NCBI GenBank assembly: GCA_023140595.1
Contig: JAGLLI010000076.1
Span: 1-25,337 of the forward strand
DNA length: 25,337 nucleotides
Reading direction: 5' to 3'
Source: Candidatus Parcubacteria bacterium
GTDB taxonomy: Bacteria; Patescibacteriota; Patescibacteriia; Patescibacteriales; UBA12075
Shown piece after piece: positions 1 to 7,481 of the stretch. The notes below the pieces were generated by a model that worked only from the letters and a program-made list of their open reading frames with translations, was not told the origin of the DNA and searched no databases. Each line of letters begins with the position of its first letter. The first letter of the stretch is position 1. The translations under genes and the position numbers were made by a program.

Positions 1-249
1 TATTTTGTATTTTTTACAATACAAGATAAAAAAATAATAAATACGGAGATTGTCCAAAATAGCGGAGCAAACCAGGGTGCTGGTGCCGGAATTAAAGCGT
101 CAGAACAGCTGGGAGAGGCAGGAGCGGACATACTAATCGCTGAGACAATCGGCCCAAAAGCTGTAAATATTTTAGAACAGTTAAATATTAAAATAGTAAA
201 AAAATCAGGAATTGTTAAAGCGGTTGTTGAAGAATATATTAGAAAATAA
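1..249 (+). CDS. NifX-family (dinitrogenase Fe-Mo cofactor biosynthesis-like) protein, 3' part
   Basis: This reading frame is open from base 1 to the TAA at 247-249 and gives the last 82 residues of a protein whose start lies outside the window. The translated part includes GANQGAGAGIKASEQLGEAG, then ADILIAETIGPKAVNIL and a short basic tail, which is the second half of a NifX/NifB-C-terminal-type fold. Family members bind iron-sulfur or Fe-Mo type clusters and pass them on. The next gene, 19 bp downstream, is another NifX-family protein, followed by ferredoxin-ATPases, so it probably belongs to the same metal-cluster operon. The cluster-binding HFG motif would lie in the missing N-terminal half. 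The precise ligand is unknown. No nifHDK genes are near, so a nitrogenase role is not supported. Confidence 0.8.
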   Translation, partial: YFVFFTIQDKKIINTEIVQNSGANQGAGAGIKASEQLGEAGADILIAETIGPKAVNILEQLNIKIVKKSGIVKAVVEEYIRK

Positions 250-268
250 TTTATAAAATTTTAAAAGT

Positions 269-616
269 ATGCCTCAAAAAATTTTTATTCCGTTATTAAA
301 TAATAACGGAGAAGATTCGGAAATTTCTCTTCATTTCGGACACGCGCCTTATTTCGGTTTGTATAACGCGGGTACAAAAGAATTAATAATTAAGGAAAAT
401 AAATTGGATCATAGTGATGCGCAAAAAAGTCCGGTTGAGCAAATTATAGAAAGCGCTAATCCTGACATTGTTTTCGCGCGAGACATCGGGCAAAGAGCGA
501 TAATGCTTTTTCAGGAAAAAAATATAAAATTAAAAACCGGCCACTATAAAACAATAAAAGAGTTAATTGAAAATGTTGAAAATTTAGAAGATTTAAAAAA
601 CGGCTGCGGGCATTAA
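269..616 (+). CDS. NifX-family metal-cluster-binding protein
   Basis: This 115-residue protein is a single NifX-like domain, the usual length for a stand-alone family member. The diagnostic motif LHFGHAPYFG lies at residues 21-30 (H22-F23-G24), near the N-terminal end of the fold as in other members. The tail ends NGCGH; Cys/His tails of this sort are common in the anaerobe versions and may add metal ligands (inference). It starts at the only ATG near the domain start, 19 bp after the preceding NifX-type gene, and no clear Shine-Dalgarno sequence is visible. It is followed 32 bp later by a MinD-type ferredoxin-ATPase, which suggests ATP-driven loading or unloading of its cluster. Cytoplasmic, with no signal peptide or membrane segment. 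The cluster type cannot be read from sequence. Confidence 0.85.
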   Translation: MPQKIFIPLLNNNGEDSEISLHFGHAPYFGLYNAGTKELIIKENKLDHSDAQKSPVEQIIESANPDIVFARDIGQRAIMLFQEKNIKLKTGHYKTIKELIENVENLEDLKNGCGH

Positions 617-619
617 TTT

Positions 620-633
620 TTGCCGCGCGGCAA
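620..633. repeat. 14-bp perfect palindrome between nifX-like and ATPase genes
   Basis: TTGCCGCGCGGCAA is a perfect GC-rich palindrome in the 32-bp spacer, 15 bp before the ATPase start codon. It could be an mRNA hairpin that tunes the gene ratio or protects the transcript end, or simply a repeat remnant. There is no T-run immediately after it, so it is unlikely to terminate transcription. Confidence 0.45.
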
Positions 634-648
634 GTTTATTGGAATTTT

Positions 649-1494
649 ATGATGAATAAACAAGTGCAAATAATCGGCATTACCGGCGGCAAAGGCGGTA
701 CAGGCAAATCCGCAGTCGCCACGGCGCTTGCCTGCGAATTGGCTAAAAATTTTAAAACGCTTTTGGTTGATGCTGATGTGGATTGTCCCAATGACCATCT
801 GCTTTTAAGCATCACAAGAGAAATTAGGCAAACCGTTAAACAAAGAATTCCAAAATGGAATTTTGCTAAATGCAATCAGTGCGGTTTATGCGGGACGGTT
901 TGCAAGACAAAGGCGATTGTGTCAATTAAAAATAAAAATCCGATTTTTACAAGCGAACAATGCAACGGCTGCGGAGCTTGCGCGCTAAAATGTTCGCAAA
1001 ACGCCATTGGCTGGACTGAAAAGCAAATCGGTAAAATTTATCAAGGAAAAAATTATAATGTTGATCTTTTATCAGGAGAGTTAAAAACCAATGAACCGGT
1101 TTCCGAGTTTGTGGTAAACGAGTTAAATGAAATAATACAAGAAATTAAAAAAAATTACGATTATATAATTATTGACACAGCCGCAGGCATTCATTGTCCG
1201 GTAATCGCCGCCTTGGAAATGTGTAATCGCGTCTTTGCCGTAACCGAACCAACGCCTTTGGGGCGGCATGATATTAAATTAATTCTACAACTTTTGCAAA
1301 AATTAAATATTAAAGCCGGAATAATTTTAAACCGCGCGGATATTGGTGATAAAGGTTTGATTTATGATTTGGCTACTGATGCGCGAGTAAAAATTGTGGC
1401 TGAGATTCCTTATTCTAAAGATATCGCCAAAAAATATGCAGAGGGAAGGCCGATTCAGGATGAGGGTATAAGAAAAATGATTGAAGTTTTTTAA
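649..1494 (+). CDS. MinD-superfamily P-loop ATPase with inserted ferredoxin domain (copy 1)
   Basis: This 281-residue protein is a SIMIBI-class ATPase with a deviant Walker A motif GGKGGTGKSA at residues 13-22, including the signature lysine K15. A two-cluster ferredoxin module is inserted after the LLVDADVDCPN segment. Four cysteines at 75, 78, 81 and 85 and four at 105, 108, 111 and 115 would hold two [4Fe-4S] clusters. The proline that usually follows the last cysteine of such motifs is absent in both. The second half carries the IIIDTAAGIHCPV and TEPTPLG motifs of the family. Relatives are thought to use ATP to move Fe-S or mixed-metal clusters to partner proteins. The partners here are probably the adjacent NifX-type proteins. 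ATG codons at 649 and 652 are both possible starts. Cytoplasmic or loosely membrane-bound. Confidence 0.9.
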   Translation: MMNKQVQIIGITGGKGGTGKSAVATALACELAKNFKTLLVDADVDCPNDHLLLSITREIRQTVKQRIPKWNFAKCNQCGLCGTVCKTKAIVSIKNKNPIFTSEQCNGCGACALKCSQNAIGWTEKQIGKIYQGKNYNVDLLSGELKTNEPVSEFVVNELNEIIQEIKKNYDYIIIDTAAGIHCPVIAALEMCNRVFAVTEPTPLGRHDIKLILQLLQKLNIKAGIILNRADIGDKGLIYDLATDARVKIVAEIPYSKDIAKKYAEGRPIQDEGIRKMIEVF

Positions 1495-1503
1495 ATATTC
1501 AAA

Positions 1504-2763
1504 ATGCCTAAAAAAGAAGAAATTTTAAAAAAAGGCCAGAGGACGGCTATGCTTGCCACTTGGGCGACAATATTTTTGGCCATTGCCAAAGCGGTGGCTG
1601 GAATTTTATCAGGCAGTATTCTTTTGCTTGCCGATGCCGTTCATAGCGCGGTTGATACGATGGCGATATTTTTTTCTTGGTTTGGCTTAAAAATTTCTCA
1701 AAAAAAATACAGCGACAAATTTCCCTACGGCTATTTTAAGGCGGAAAATTTTGCCGCCTTGATTGCCTCTTTGTTTATTTTATACGCCGCGTATGAAATT
1801 TTTTTCGCAAGTTATGATAAACTGTTTAGCCCAGCGGAATTAAGCGCCCCGATGATTGCACTAGCGGTTCCGCTTGTGTCAGCTTTAGTTTCATATTTTA
1901 TTGCTGTTTACGAAGATAAGGTAGGCAAGGAAATAAAATCGCAAAGCTTGATTGCCAATGCCCAAGAATCAAAAATTGATACGATTTCATCTTTGATTAT
2001 TTTTGGCGGAATATTATTATCATATTTTAATATTGGCTATGTTGAAAGCGTTATTGGAATGATTTTGGCTTTTATGGTTGCCAAAATCGGTTTTCAAAAT
2101 GCTAGAATCGCGGTCTATTCCTTGATGGATGCCAGTCTTGATAAAGACTTGGAGCAAAATGTTAAAAAATTAATTTTAAATACAAAAAATGTTAAAAAAG
2201 TAAGTAGGCTTAAATTAAGGCAGTCCGGGCTTTTTATTTTTGGCGAAGTTGCCATAAAAATAGCCGGTAATATAAATGTTAAGCGCGCGCATGAAATCGC
2301 GCGCGAAATTGAAGAAAAAATTAAAAGCAAATTTTCCGAAATTGAGTCTTTGGCAATTCACGCTGAGCCTTACAGGGCGGAAGTATTAAAAATACTTATT
2401 CCTATAGACGATGACAATGGACTAGATTCAAAAATAATAGAGCATTTTGGACGAGCGAAAAATTTTTTACTAGTTACTGTTAAAAATAAAAAAATATTAT
2501 CTTTTAAAGTAAAAAATAATATTCATATCAATGAAAAAGTAAGAGCAGGACTTGCGGTTGCCAAGAATGGGTTAGATGAAAATATTGATATTGTCCTAAC
2601 AAAAGAAATCGGTGAAATTTCATTTTACGCGTTAAGGGATAATTTAATTGATATTTACGCGGTACAAGGCAATAACGCGAAAAAAGAAATAAATAATTTT
2701 TTAGAAAATAAATTAAAGCGATTGGATAAGCCAACGCATTTGAGTAATAAGCCTAGTAAATAA
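1504..2763 (+). CDS. Cation diffusion facilitator transporter fused to a C-terminal NifX domain
   Basis: Residues 1 to about 290 form a cation-diffusion-facilitator (CDF, FieF/YiiP-like) transporter with about six membrane segments and a cytoplasmic C-terminal domain. In the second helix LLLADAVHSAVD supplies H47 and D51 of the transport metal site. In the fifth helix ANAQESKID supplies D159, but E155 stands where most members have His or Asp. Residues about 291-400 are a complete NifX-like domain with EHFGRAKNF (H314-F315-G316). CDF proteins export Fe2+, Zn2+ or Mn2+ using the proton gradient. The fused domain suggests a metal or cluster sensor or handover site facing the cytoplasm (inference). 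The gene sits 9 bp after one ferredoxin-ATPase, and its stop codon directly abuts the start of the second. The substrate metal is not decidable from sequence. Confidence 0.88.
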   Translation: MPKKEEILKKGQRTAMLATWATIFLAIAKAVAGILSGSILLLADAVHSAVDTMAIFFSWFGLKISQKKYSDKFPYGYFKAENFAALIASLFILYAAYEIFFASYDKLFSPAELSAPMIALAVPLVSALVSYFIAVYEDKVGKEIKSQSLIANAQESKIDTISSLIIFGGILLSYFNIGYVESVIGMILAFMVAKIGFQNARIAVYSLMDASLDKDLEQNVKKLILNTKNVKKVSRLKLRQSGLFIFGEVAIKIAGNINVKRAHEIAREIEEKIKSKFSEIESLAIHAEPYRAEVLKILIPIDDDNGLDSKIIEHFGRAKNFLLVTVKNKKILSFKVKNNIHINEKVRAGLAVAKNGLDENIDIVLTKEIGEISFYALRDNLIDIYAVQGNNAKKEINNFLENKLKRLDKPTHLSNKPSK

Positions 2764-3642
2764 ATGAAACAAATAAGCATTCTTTCCGGAAAAGGCGGCG
2801 TGGGAAAAAGCAGTATTGTTGCCTCTTTGGGAATTTTATTAGCAAAAAAATATAAAATCGTATTAGCGGACTGCGATGTTGACGCGCCTAATTTGGGTTT
2901 GATTTTCGGGATTGAAGAAAAAGATTTCTTTGAGTGGGAAAATATTTCCACAAACGAAAAGGCAGTGTTTGATTTAAAAAAATGCATAGCTTGTAAAAAG
3001 TGTTTTGATATTTGTTATTTTAAAGCAATTGACTGGATAAATAATAAGCCCAAGCTAAAAGAGTTCGGCTGTGAGGGTTGCGGGGCTTGCGAGATTGTTT
3101 GTCCGGTTGGCGCTATAAAATTAAAAAAAATCAACAACGCTAAAATCGGATATGCTAAAACCAAATATGGTTTTAAATTGGTTTCGTCCCAGCTGAATAT
3201 CGGCGAATCAGGATCTGGAAAATTGGTTAATAAAGTTAAAGAAAAAGCCAAAAGCATATTCGTTGATGCGGATATTATGCTGGTAGATTCAGCCGCCGGC
3301 ATCGGTTGTCCTGTGATTGCTTCTGTTTCCGGAAGCGACTATGCCGTTCTCGTTGTTGAGCCAACGCCTGCAAGCTTATTTGACATGAAAAGAGCTATGT
3401 CCGTTGTTGAACATTTTGATATTAATAAGGGAATAATAATTAATAAATTTGATATTAATAAAAAATATTGCAAGGAAATTGAAGGATTCGCGCAAACGCA
3501 AAAAATAAAAATTATCGGCAAATTGCCTTATGACAAAAATTTTGTTAAAGCCTTGGTTGAGATGAAGCCGGTTATTGAGATAGATGAGAATATTAGGGAT
3601 TTGTTTGATGGGGTTGTTGGGGAGATAGTGAAAACTTGTTAA
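2764..3642 (+). CDS. MinD-superfamily P-loop ATPase with inserted ferredoxin domain (copy 2)
   Basis: This 292-residue paralogue of the ATPase at 649-1494 has Walker A SGKGGVGKSS at residues 8-17 with signature K10, then DCDVDAPNLGL. The ferredoxin insert has cysteines at 74, 77, 80, 84 and at 103, 106, 109, 113. Only the second motif keeps the classical proline after the last cysteine (C113-P114). Later motifs are VDSAAGIGCPV and VEPTPAS. The two copies are clearly diverged, which suggests they may form a heterodimer, as in other operons that carry two such ATPases side by side. The start codon ATG immediately follows the stop of the CDF-NifX gene, so translation is probably coupled. The last 60 bp are G/T-rich and nearly C-free, unlike the rest of the gene. 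No terminator is obvious before the guaB promoter. Confidence 0.9.
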   Translation: MKQISILSGKGGVGKSSIVASLGILLAKKYKIVLADCDVDAPNLGLIFGIEEKDFFEWENISTNEKAVFDLKKCIACKKCFDICYFKAIDWINNKPKLKEFGCEGCGACEIVCPVGAIKLKKINNAKIGYAKTKYGFKLVSSQLNIGESGSGKLVNKVKEKAKSIFVDADIMLVDSAAGIGCPVIASVSGSDYAVLVVEPTPASLFDMKRAMSVVEHFDINKGIIINKFDINKKYCKEIEGFAQTQKIKIIGKLPYDKNFVKALVEMKPVIEIDENIRDLFDGVVGEIVKTC

Positions 3643-3665
3643 AATTTAAAAAAATAGTGTTTCCC

Positions 3666-3694
3666 TTGACTTTTTCATAATTTTCTGCTAAGAT
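3666..3694 (+). promoter_or_regulatory. Sigma70-type promoter of guaB
   Basis: TTGACT at 3666-3671, a 17-bp spacer and TAAGAT at 3689-3694, with an extended -10 TG at 3686-3687. It lies 24 bp after the preceding stop codon and 77 bp before the guaB start, giving a leader of about 70 nt. Confidence 0.75.
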
Positions 3695-3757
3695 TTTTTT
3701 AATATTTTTATAAATTTTGGAGGGGTTGATCATTTTATTTTTAATATTTTATTTAAG

Positions 3758-3764
3758 AAGGAGG
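3758..3764 (+). promoter_or_regulatory. Strong ribosome binding site of guaB
   Basis: AAGGAGG lies 7 nt before the ATG at 3772. This is one of only three full-strength Shine-Dalgarno sequences in the window (the others precede 17183 and 20214), so it marks a gene that is probably well translated. Confidence 0.8.
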
Positions 3765-3771
3765 ACTATTT

Positions 3772-5238
3772 ATGATTAAAATACCACCTGAAGAGACGTA
3801 TTCCTATGAAGATGTTTTGCTGACTCCCGGCTATTCCGATGTGTTACCCAAAGACGTAAATGTCAGCACTCGTTTGACCAAAAACCTTACTTTAAATATT
3901 CCTATCGTCAGCGCCGCAATGGATACCGTAACTGAGGCCAGAACATCCATAGCTATGGCACAAGAAGGAGGATTAGGTTTTATACATCGCAACATGAGTA
4001 TAAAAAGCCAGGTTTTGGAGATAGATAAAGTAAAAAAATCAGGAAGCGGTATGATAATTGATCCGGTTACTGTTTATCCTGGCCAGCCGGTGCGTGAAGT
4101 GCTTAAGCTTATGGAAGAGTATAAAATTTCTGGACTCCCCGTTATTACAGATGGAGGGATAATATCGGGAATTATAACAAACAGGGACTTGAGATTTGAA
4201 ACCGATATGGAGAAAAAAGTTTCAGAAGTAATGACCAAAGAAAATCTTGTTACGGTATCAGAGGGAATTAGCTTGGAAGATTCCAAAAAACTGCTTCATA
4301 AACACAGAATTGAAAAACTTCTTGTGGTTGATGAGAAAGGACAGCTTGCGGGATTAATAACCATAAAGGATATTGAAATGATAAAAAAATATCCTAATGC
4401 TTGCAAGGATAGCAATGGCAGATTGAGGGTTGGAGCCGCGATCGGCGTTGGTCCTGATATGGAAGAGCGCGCCGAAGCGCTTTTAAACGCAGGCGCTGAT
4501 GTTATCTTAATAGACACATCCCACGGACATTCAAAAAATGTTATAGATGCCGTAAAAATTTTGAAAGGTACTTTTGGCGGCATTGAGCTGATTGCTGGCA
4601 ACGTTGTTACGTCAAAAGGCGCTGATGATCTTGTTAAAGCAGGAGTTGATGGAGTAAAAATTGGAATAGGAGGAGGATCAATCTGCACTACTCGTATTGT
4701 GACAGGCGCTGGTATTCCTCAAGTTACAGCTATAATGAATTGCAGATCCATATCAAATAAAACAGGTGTGCCCTTAATTGCCGATGGCGGGATAAAATTT
4801 TCAGGTGATATTCCAAAAGCTATTGGAGCGGGCGCGCATGTGGTAATGATTGGAGGGCTTTTTGGCGGAGTAGAGGAAAGCCCTGGCGAGTCAATATTTT
4901 TTCAGGGCCGCAGTTACAAACTATACAGGGGCATGGGGTCTATTGAAGCAATGAGAAAGGGAAGCAAGGACAGATATTATCATAATGGGGAAATTGATGA
5001 TGACAAGCTAGTTCCGGAAGGCATAGTCGGGCGCGTGCCATACAAGGGTGCGCTTTCCGCGAATATTTTTCAGCTTATTGGAGGCTTAAGATCTGGTATG
5101 GGAATTACCGGCTGCCAAACTATTGAAGAACTGAGAGAAAAAGCCAGGTTTGTTAAAATCAGCGCTGCCGGTCTGCGCGAAAGCCATGTACATGATGTAA
5201 TAATTACCAAAGAAGCTCCTAATTACAGTCCTGATTAG
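3772..5238 (+). CDS. guaB: Inosine-5'-monophosphate dehydrogenase
   Basis: IMP dehydrogenase oxidises IMP to XMP with NAD+, the committed step to guanine nucleotides. The 488 residues are the normal bacterial length. The barrel begins at EETYSYEDVLLTPGYSDVLP. A CBS pair (Bateman module, about residues 94-210) interrupts the barrel and usually mediates purine nucleotide control. The catalytic loop reads GIGGGSICTTR with nucleophile C305; most enzymes have GPGS here, so the second residue P-to-G change is a mild oddity. The mobile flap shows YRGMGSIEAMRKGSKDRYYH and PEGIVGRVPYKG, supplying the Arg-Tyr pair. The start is fixed by the strong Shine-Dalgarno sequence. It is a single-gene unit with its own promoter and terminator and is not part of the metal-cluster operon to its left. 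Confidence 0.97.
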   Translation: MIKIPPEETYSYEDVLLTPGYSDVLPKDVNVSTRLTKNLTLNIPIVSAAMDTVTEARTSIAMAQEGGLGFIHRNMSIKSQVLEIDKVKKSGSGMIIDPVTVYPGQPVREVLKLMEEYKISGLPVITDGGIISGIITNRDLRFETDMEKKVSEVMTKENLVTVSEGISLEDSKKLLHKHRIEKLLVVDEKGQLAGLITIKDIEMIKKYPNACKDSNGRLRVGAAIGVGPDMEERAEALLNAGADVILIDTSHGHSKNVIDAVKILKGTFGGIELIAGNVVTSKGADDLVKAGVDGVKIGIGGGSICTTRIVTGAGIPQVTAIMNCRSISNKTGVPLIADGGIKFSGDIPKAIGAGAHVVMIGGLFGGVEESPGESIFFQGRSYKLYRGMGSIEAMRKGSKDRYYHNGEIDDDKLVPEGIVGRVPYKGALSANIFQLIGGLRSGMGITGCQTIEELREKARFVKISAAGLRESHVHDVIITKEAPNYSPD

Positions 5239-5266
5239 GCATTAATAAAATATTAAAGCAAAAAAC

Positions 5267-5297
5267 AAAGCGCGGACTTATCTTTAATCCGCGCTTT
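5267..5297. terminator. Bidirectional rho-independent terminator between guaB and the DUF4349 gene
   Basis: A 10-bp perfect stem AAAGCGCGGA / TCCGCGCTTT encloses an 11-nt loop. T-rich flanks on both sides (TTTT on the + strand, GTTTTTTG on the - strand) suit termination of the two convergent units. Confidence 0.85.
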
Positions 5298-5336
5298 TAA
5301 AATTAGTAAATTTATAGAAAATGGTTTGGTTGATTT

Positions 5337-6005
5337 TTATCTATTCCAAATATTTTTCGCGATTTTCCAACCGTACTTTGCGGTTACAATAAGGATTAAA
5401 ATATAGAGAGCGTATTGGAATATCATTAAAATAACAGCCAGTAAATTTATGCTGACATCTTGAAAGACTTTATTGACATCGCGCACGAATTTTTTTATAG
5501 CCGCTTTCCAAGAATCTTTTAAGTCGTCAACATTAACATATTTATTTTCATAAATGCTGACATTAAAATATGTGTAGCTAAGCCGATCCAACTGTTCTGC
5601 TTTGGCGCGACTTAAGCGATCCAGCTGAACTGAAATATTTATTCTTTCTTGAGAAAGCCGTTCAATAATTCTTATTTTAGAATCAATAATTTTTGCAAGA
5701 CTTTCCGCGTCGCGCGCCTGCGTAGCTACACGGCTGATTTCATCATAAGAATTAATCGCGTTGTTTAAAGTATTTTCAATGGTTTGTTTTTTCTTTTTTA
5801 AAATATCTTCTTCTTGGGTATAATCATCAATCATTCTCTTAATTGTGCGGGTATTTTCTGTTAAAGTTTTTGGGTCTAAGGCTTTAATTACTCCCAATAT
5901 TTCTTCTTGATATTTTTTTTCAACTTTAAAATAAAAACGACAACCTGTATCGTATTGATTGGAATTTTCAAATATCACATAGCTTTTTGCTTTTAGGGCT
6001 GACAT
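5337..6005 (-). CDS. DUF4349 domain protein, C-terminal fragment of a frameshifted gene
   Basis: This 222-residue frame holds most of a DUF4349 domain. It has the central coiled-coil part (ISRVATQARDAESLAKIIDS and following, ending SYTYFNVSIYE) and then a membrane helix near the C-terminus (LLAVILMIFQYALYILILIV). The reading frame is open upstream of the first ATG as far as about 6120. The upstream residues, such as DYEVTEYSSTIETRDLKNTC, are exactly the expected beginning of the domain, so the ATG at 6005 is not a natural start. The N-terminal membrane anchor sits in another frame (6023-6361). The two frames join if one base is added at the GGGG run at 6106-6109. Family members are membrane-anchored proteins of unknown function. 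Confidence 0.75.
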   Translation of the reverse strand: MSALKAKSYVIFENSNQYDTGCRFYFKVEKKYQEEILGVIKALDPKTLTENTRTIKRMIDDYTQEEDILKKKKQTIENTLNNAINSYDEISRVATQARDAESLAKIIDSKIRIIERLSQERINISVQLDRLSRAKAEQLDRLSYTYFNVSIYENKYVNVDDLKDSWKAAIKKFVRDVNKVFQDVSINLLAVILMIFQYALYILILIVTAKYGWKIAKNIWNR

Positions 6006-6022
6006 TTGCGCGCAAGTATTTT

Positions 6023-6361
6023 TTAAATCTCGGGTTTCAATAGTGCTGCTATACTCGGTAACTTCATAATCTTCGGCTGTATTGCCGGTACTGCCTTCCT
6101 GTAATGGGGTGGAGTGACATTACGCGTGGAAAGTTGTGGACTAATCTTATAATCCGCGTTATACCCAACTGATTCCATCCCAAAAGACATACCCTTGTCA
6201 AAGCCTGCTTTAGGCGAGCTTAAAATTGTTCCGTCTAAAGCATTAAAAGAAGAGCTGACAATGCGAAACAGAAAAACCAAAACGATTATGCCTAAAATCG
6301 CCAGTCCGCCGATTTTTAAAATCTGTAAAAATTTTAAATTGTACTTGTTTAAAAATTCCAT
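6023..6361 (-). CDS. DUF4349 protein, N-terminal fragment (membrane anchor) of a frameshifted gene
   Basis: The frame opens with a positively charged N-terminus and one strong membrane helix (IGGLAILGIIVLVFLFRIV, residues about 17-35). A low-complexity Gly/Ser/Met linker follows, as in the N-terminus of DUF4349 proteins. After residue about 92 (NVTPP) it loses family character and stops at 6023, while the neighbouring frame continues the protein. One extra C in the coding-strand CCCC run (positions 6106-6109) would restore a 341-residue product spanning 5337-6361. The gene begins 32 bp after the zincin gene and probably ends the same transcript. It is either a recent pseudogene or an assembly error in a homopolymer. 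Confidence 0.65.
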   Translation of the reverse strand: MEFLNKYNLKFLQILKIGGLAILGIIVLVFLFRIVSSSFNALDGTILSSPKAGFDKGMSFGMESVGYNADYKISPQLSTRNVTPPHYRKAVPAIQPKIMKLPSIAALLKPEI

Positions 6362-6393
6362 AAAATTTTTTATTATTTTGTTATATTTTTATT

Positions 6394-6777
6394 TTAGCAT
6401 AATTTTGGATTTTTTTCCACCTTGCGCGCTCCAATTTCATCAGAACCAAAATGATGCGCGATTTCATGTTTTAAGGTATTGCTGATAATTTTTTTGCATT
6501 TTTTAACGGAAGAGCAAGAATTAATAATCGGCACTCGGAACAAAGTAATTTTGTCAGGCAAAACAGCGCCGACATTTGTTCGGCGCGATTGCACGTAGCC
6601 TTCGTAAATTCCCAGCAAGCTGAATTTATTATCTTTTTCAAGCTTACCTAGCTGATTTTCTGTTGGAAAATCGCTCTGTGTAATTACCACATTATGCATT
6701 TTTTCTAAAACATTTTCCGGCAATTCGTCAAGCGCTTCCGCAATAAGCTGTTCAAATTGTTCACTGTTTAGTTTCAT
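6394..6777 (-). CDS. Zincin-like metallopeptidase-domain protein
   Basis: This 127-residue protein belongs to the small 'zincin_1' metallopeptidase-like family. The motif HEIAHHFG at residues 104-111 gives the HExxH zinc site (H104, E105, H108), followed by SDE, as is typical. The middle part LGIYEGY and LPDKITLFRVPI is the other family signature. Family members are about 110-130 residues long, so this one is complete. The start ATG overlaps the TGA of the upstream methyltransferase as ATGA, which implies translational coupling. No signal peptide or membrane helix is seen, so it should act in the cytoplasm. The substrate is unknown; the family has been little studied and may be inactive or non-proteolytic in some members. 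Confidence 0.82.
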   Translation of the reverse strand: MKLNSEQFEQLIAEALDELPENVLEKMHNVVITQSDFPTENQLGKLEKDNKFSLLGIYEGYVQSRRTNVGAVLPDKITLFRVPIINSCSSVKKCKKIISNTLKHEIAHHFGSDEIGARKVEKNPKLC

Positions 6778-7469
6778 TTTTTTAAAATCGCATAAATATT
6801 ATACTCGTCTTTATAAATTTTTTCAATTTTAAGCCCGCTTTTTTTGATTATTTTTTTTAATTCAAGCAAGCGAAAAGCATGGTAGTAGCGCTGGCTGATA
6901 TTTTCGCCTTGCGGATTTTTCCAGTCAAACAAAATATCGCCGAAATCCATTTTATTTTTATTGATTAATTTTAAAAGCTGGAATTTCCAAATTAGCTTGC
7001 GGTATTTTTTTTGATTCCAAAGGTTCCAGACGGAAAGAATTATTTTGCCGTTTTTGCTTAGTTTATTTTTTAATTGTTTTAAGGCATTAATTTGCAAATC
7101 TTTTCCAGGAATATGCTGCAGGACGGCAATACAAAAAACATAATCAAAATTAAGCTCGTTAATCGCGCCTAAATTTAAAATATCGCCTTTGTTGAACTTA
7201 AAACACGGAAATTGCTCTTTTGCTTGTTTTAATAATTCAGCGCAAGGATCTATGCCTAGATAATAAATTTTTTTCTCTTGCAAAACTTTAAGCAGTTTAC
7301 CGCTGCCGCAGCCAACATCAAGCACTCGCGCTCCAGCGAAAACATTTTTTGTTAAATCAATCAATTCCGGCCAAAGCTCTTTTTTTCTGGTTTCGCTATA
7401 ATGCGCGGCAATCTCAGAATAATTTTTTTTAACAATATCTAAAATTTCTTTTTGAGTTTTTTTGTTCAT
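6774..7469 (-). CDS. Trm9/ALKBH8-like tRNA wobble-uridine methyltransferase
   Basis: This 231-residue class I SAM-dependent methyltransferase has motif I VLDVGCGSGK at residues 49-58, then LGIDPCAELL and the post-motif IAVLQHIPG. Three segments match the eukaryotic Trm9 / ALKBH8 family rather than generic methyltransferases: NYSEIAAHYSETR near the N-terminus, SVWNLWNQ in the centre, and SQRYYHAFRLLEL near the end. Trm9 converts 5-carboxymethyluridine-34 of tRNA to its methyl ester (mcm5U), acting after Elp3, and an elp3 gene lies in this window at 15377-17056. Trm9 needs Trm112 in yeast; no Trm112-like gene is visible here. The gene starts 12 bp after a YafQ-like toxin gene and overlaps the zincin gene. 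Substrate is inferred from family resemblance only. Confidence 0.7.
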   Translation of the reverse strand: MNKKTQKEILDIVKKNYSEIAAHYSETRKKELWPELIDLTKNVFAGARVLDVGCGSGKLLKVLQEKKIYYLGIDPCAELLKQAKEQFPCFKFNKGDILNLGAINELNFDYVFCIAVLQHIPGKDLQINALKQLKNKLSKNGKIILSVWNLWNQKKYRKLIWKFQLLKLINKNKMDFGDILFDWKNPQGENISQRYYHAFRLLELKKIIKKSGLKIEKIYKDEYNIYAILKK

Positions 7470-7481
7470 GGTTATTGAGAA

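Noticed and set aside
1..3642. A nitrogen-fixation gene cluster
   Set aside because: NifX-type domains alone do not imply nitrogenase; nifH, D, K, E, N and B signatures are absent from the window.
3726..3779. Possible leader peptide (TTG start after GGAGGGG) overlapping the guaB start
   Set aside because: The purine run is only 2 nt from the TTG, too close for a working ribosome binding site, and the peptide lacks regulatory codons.
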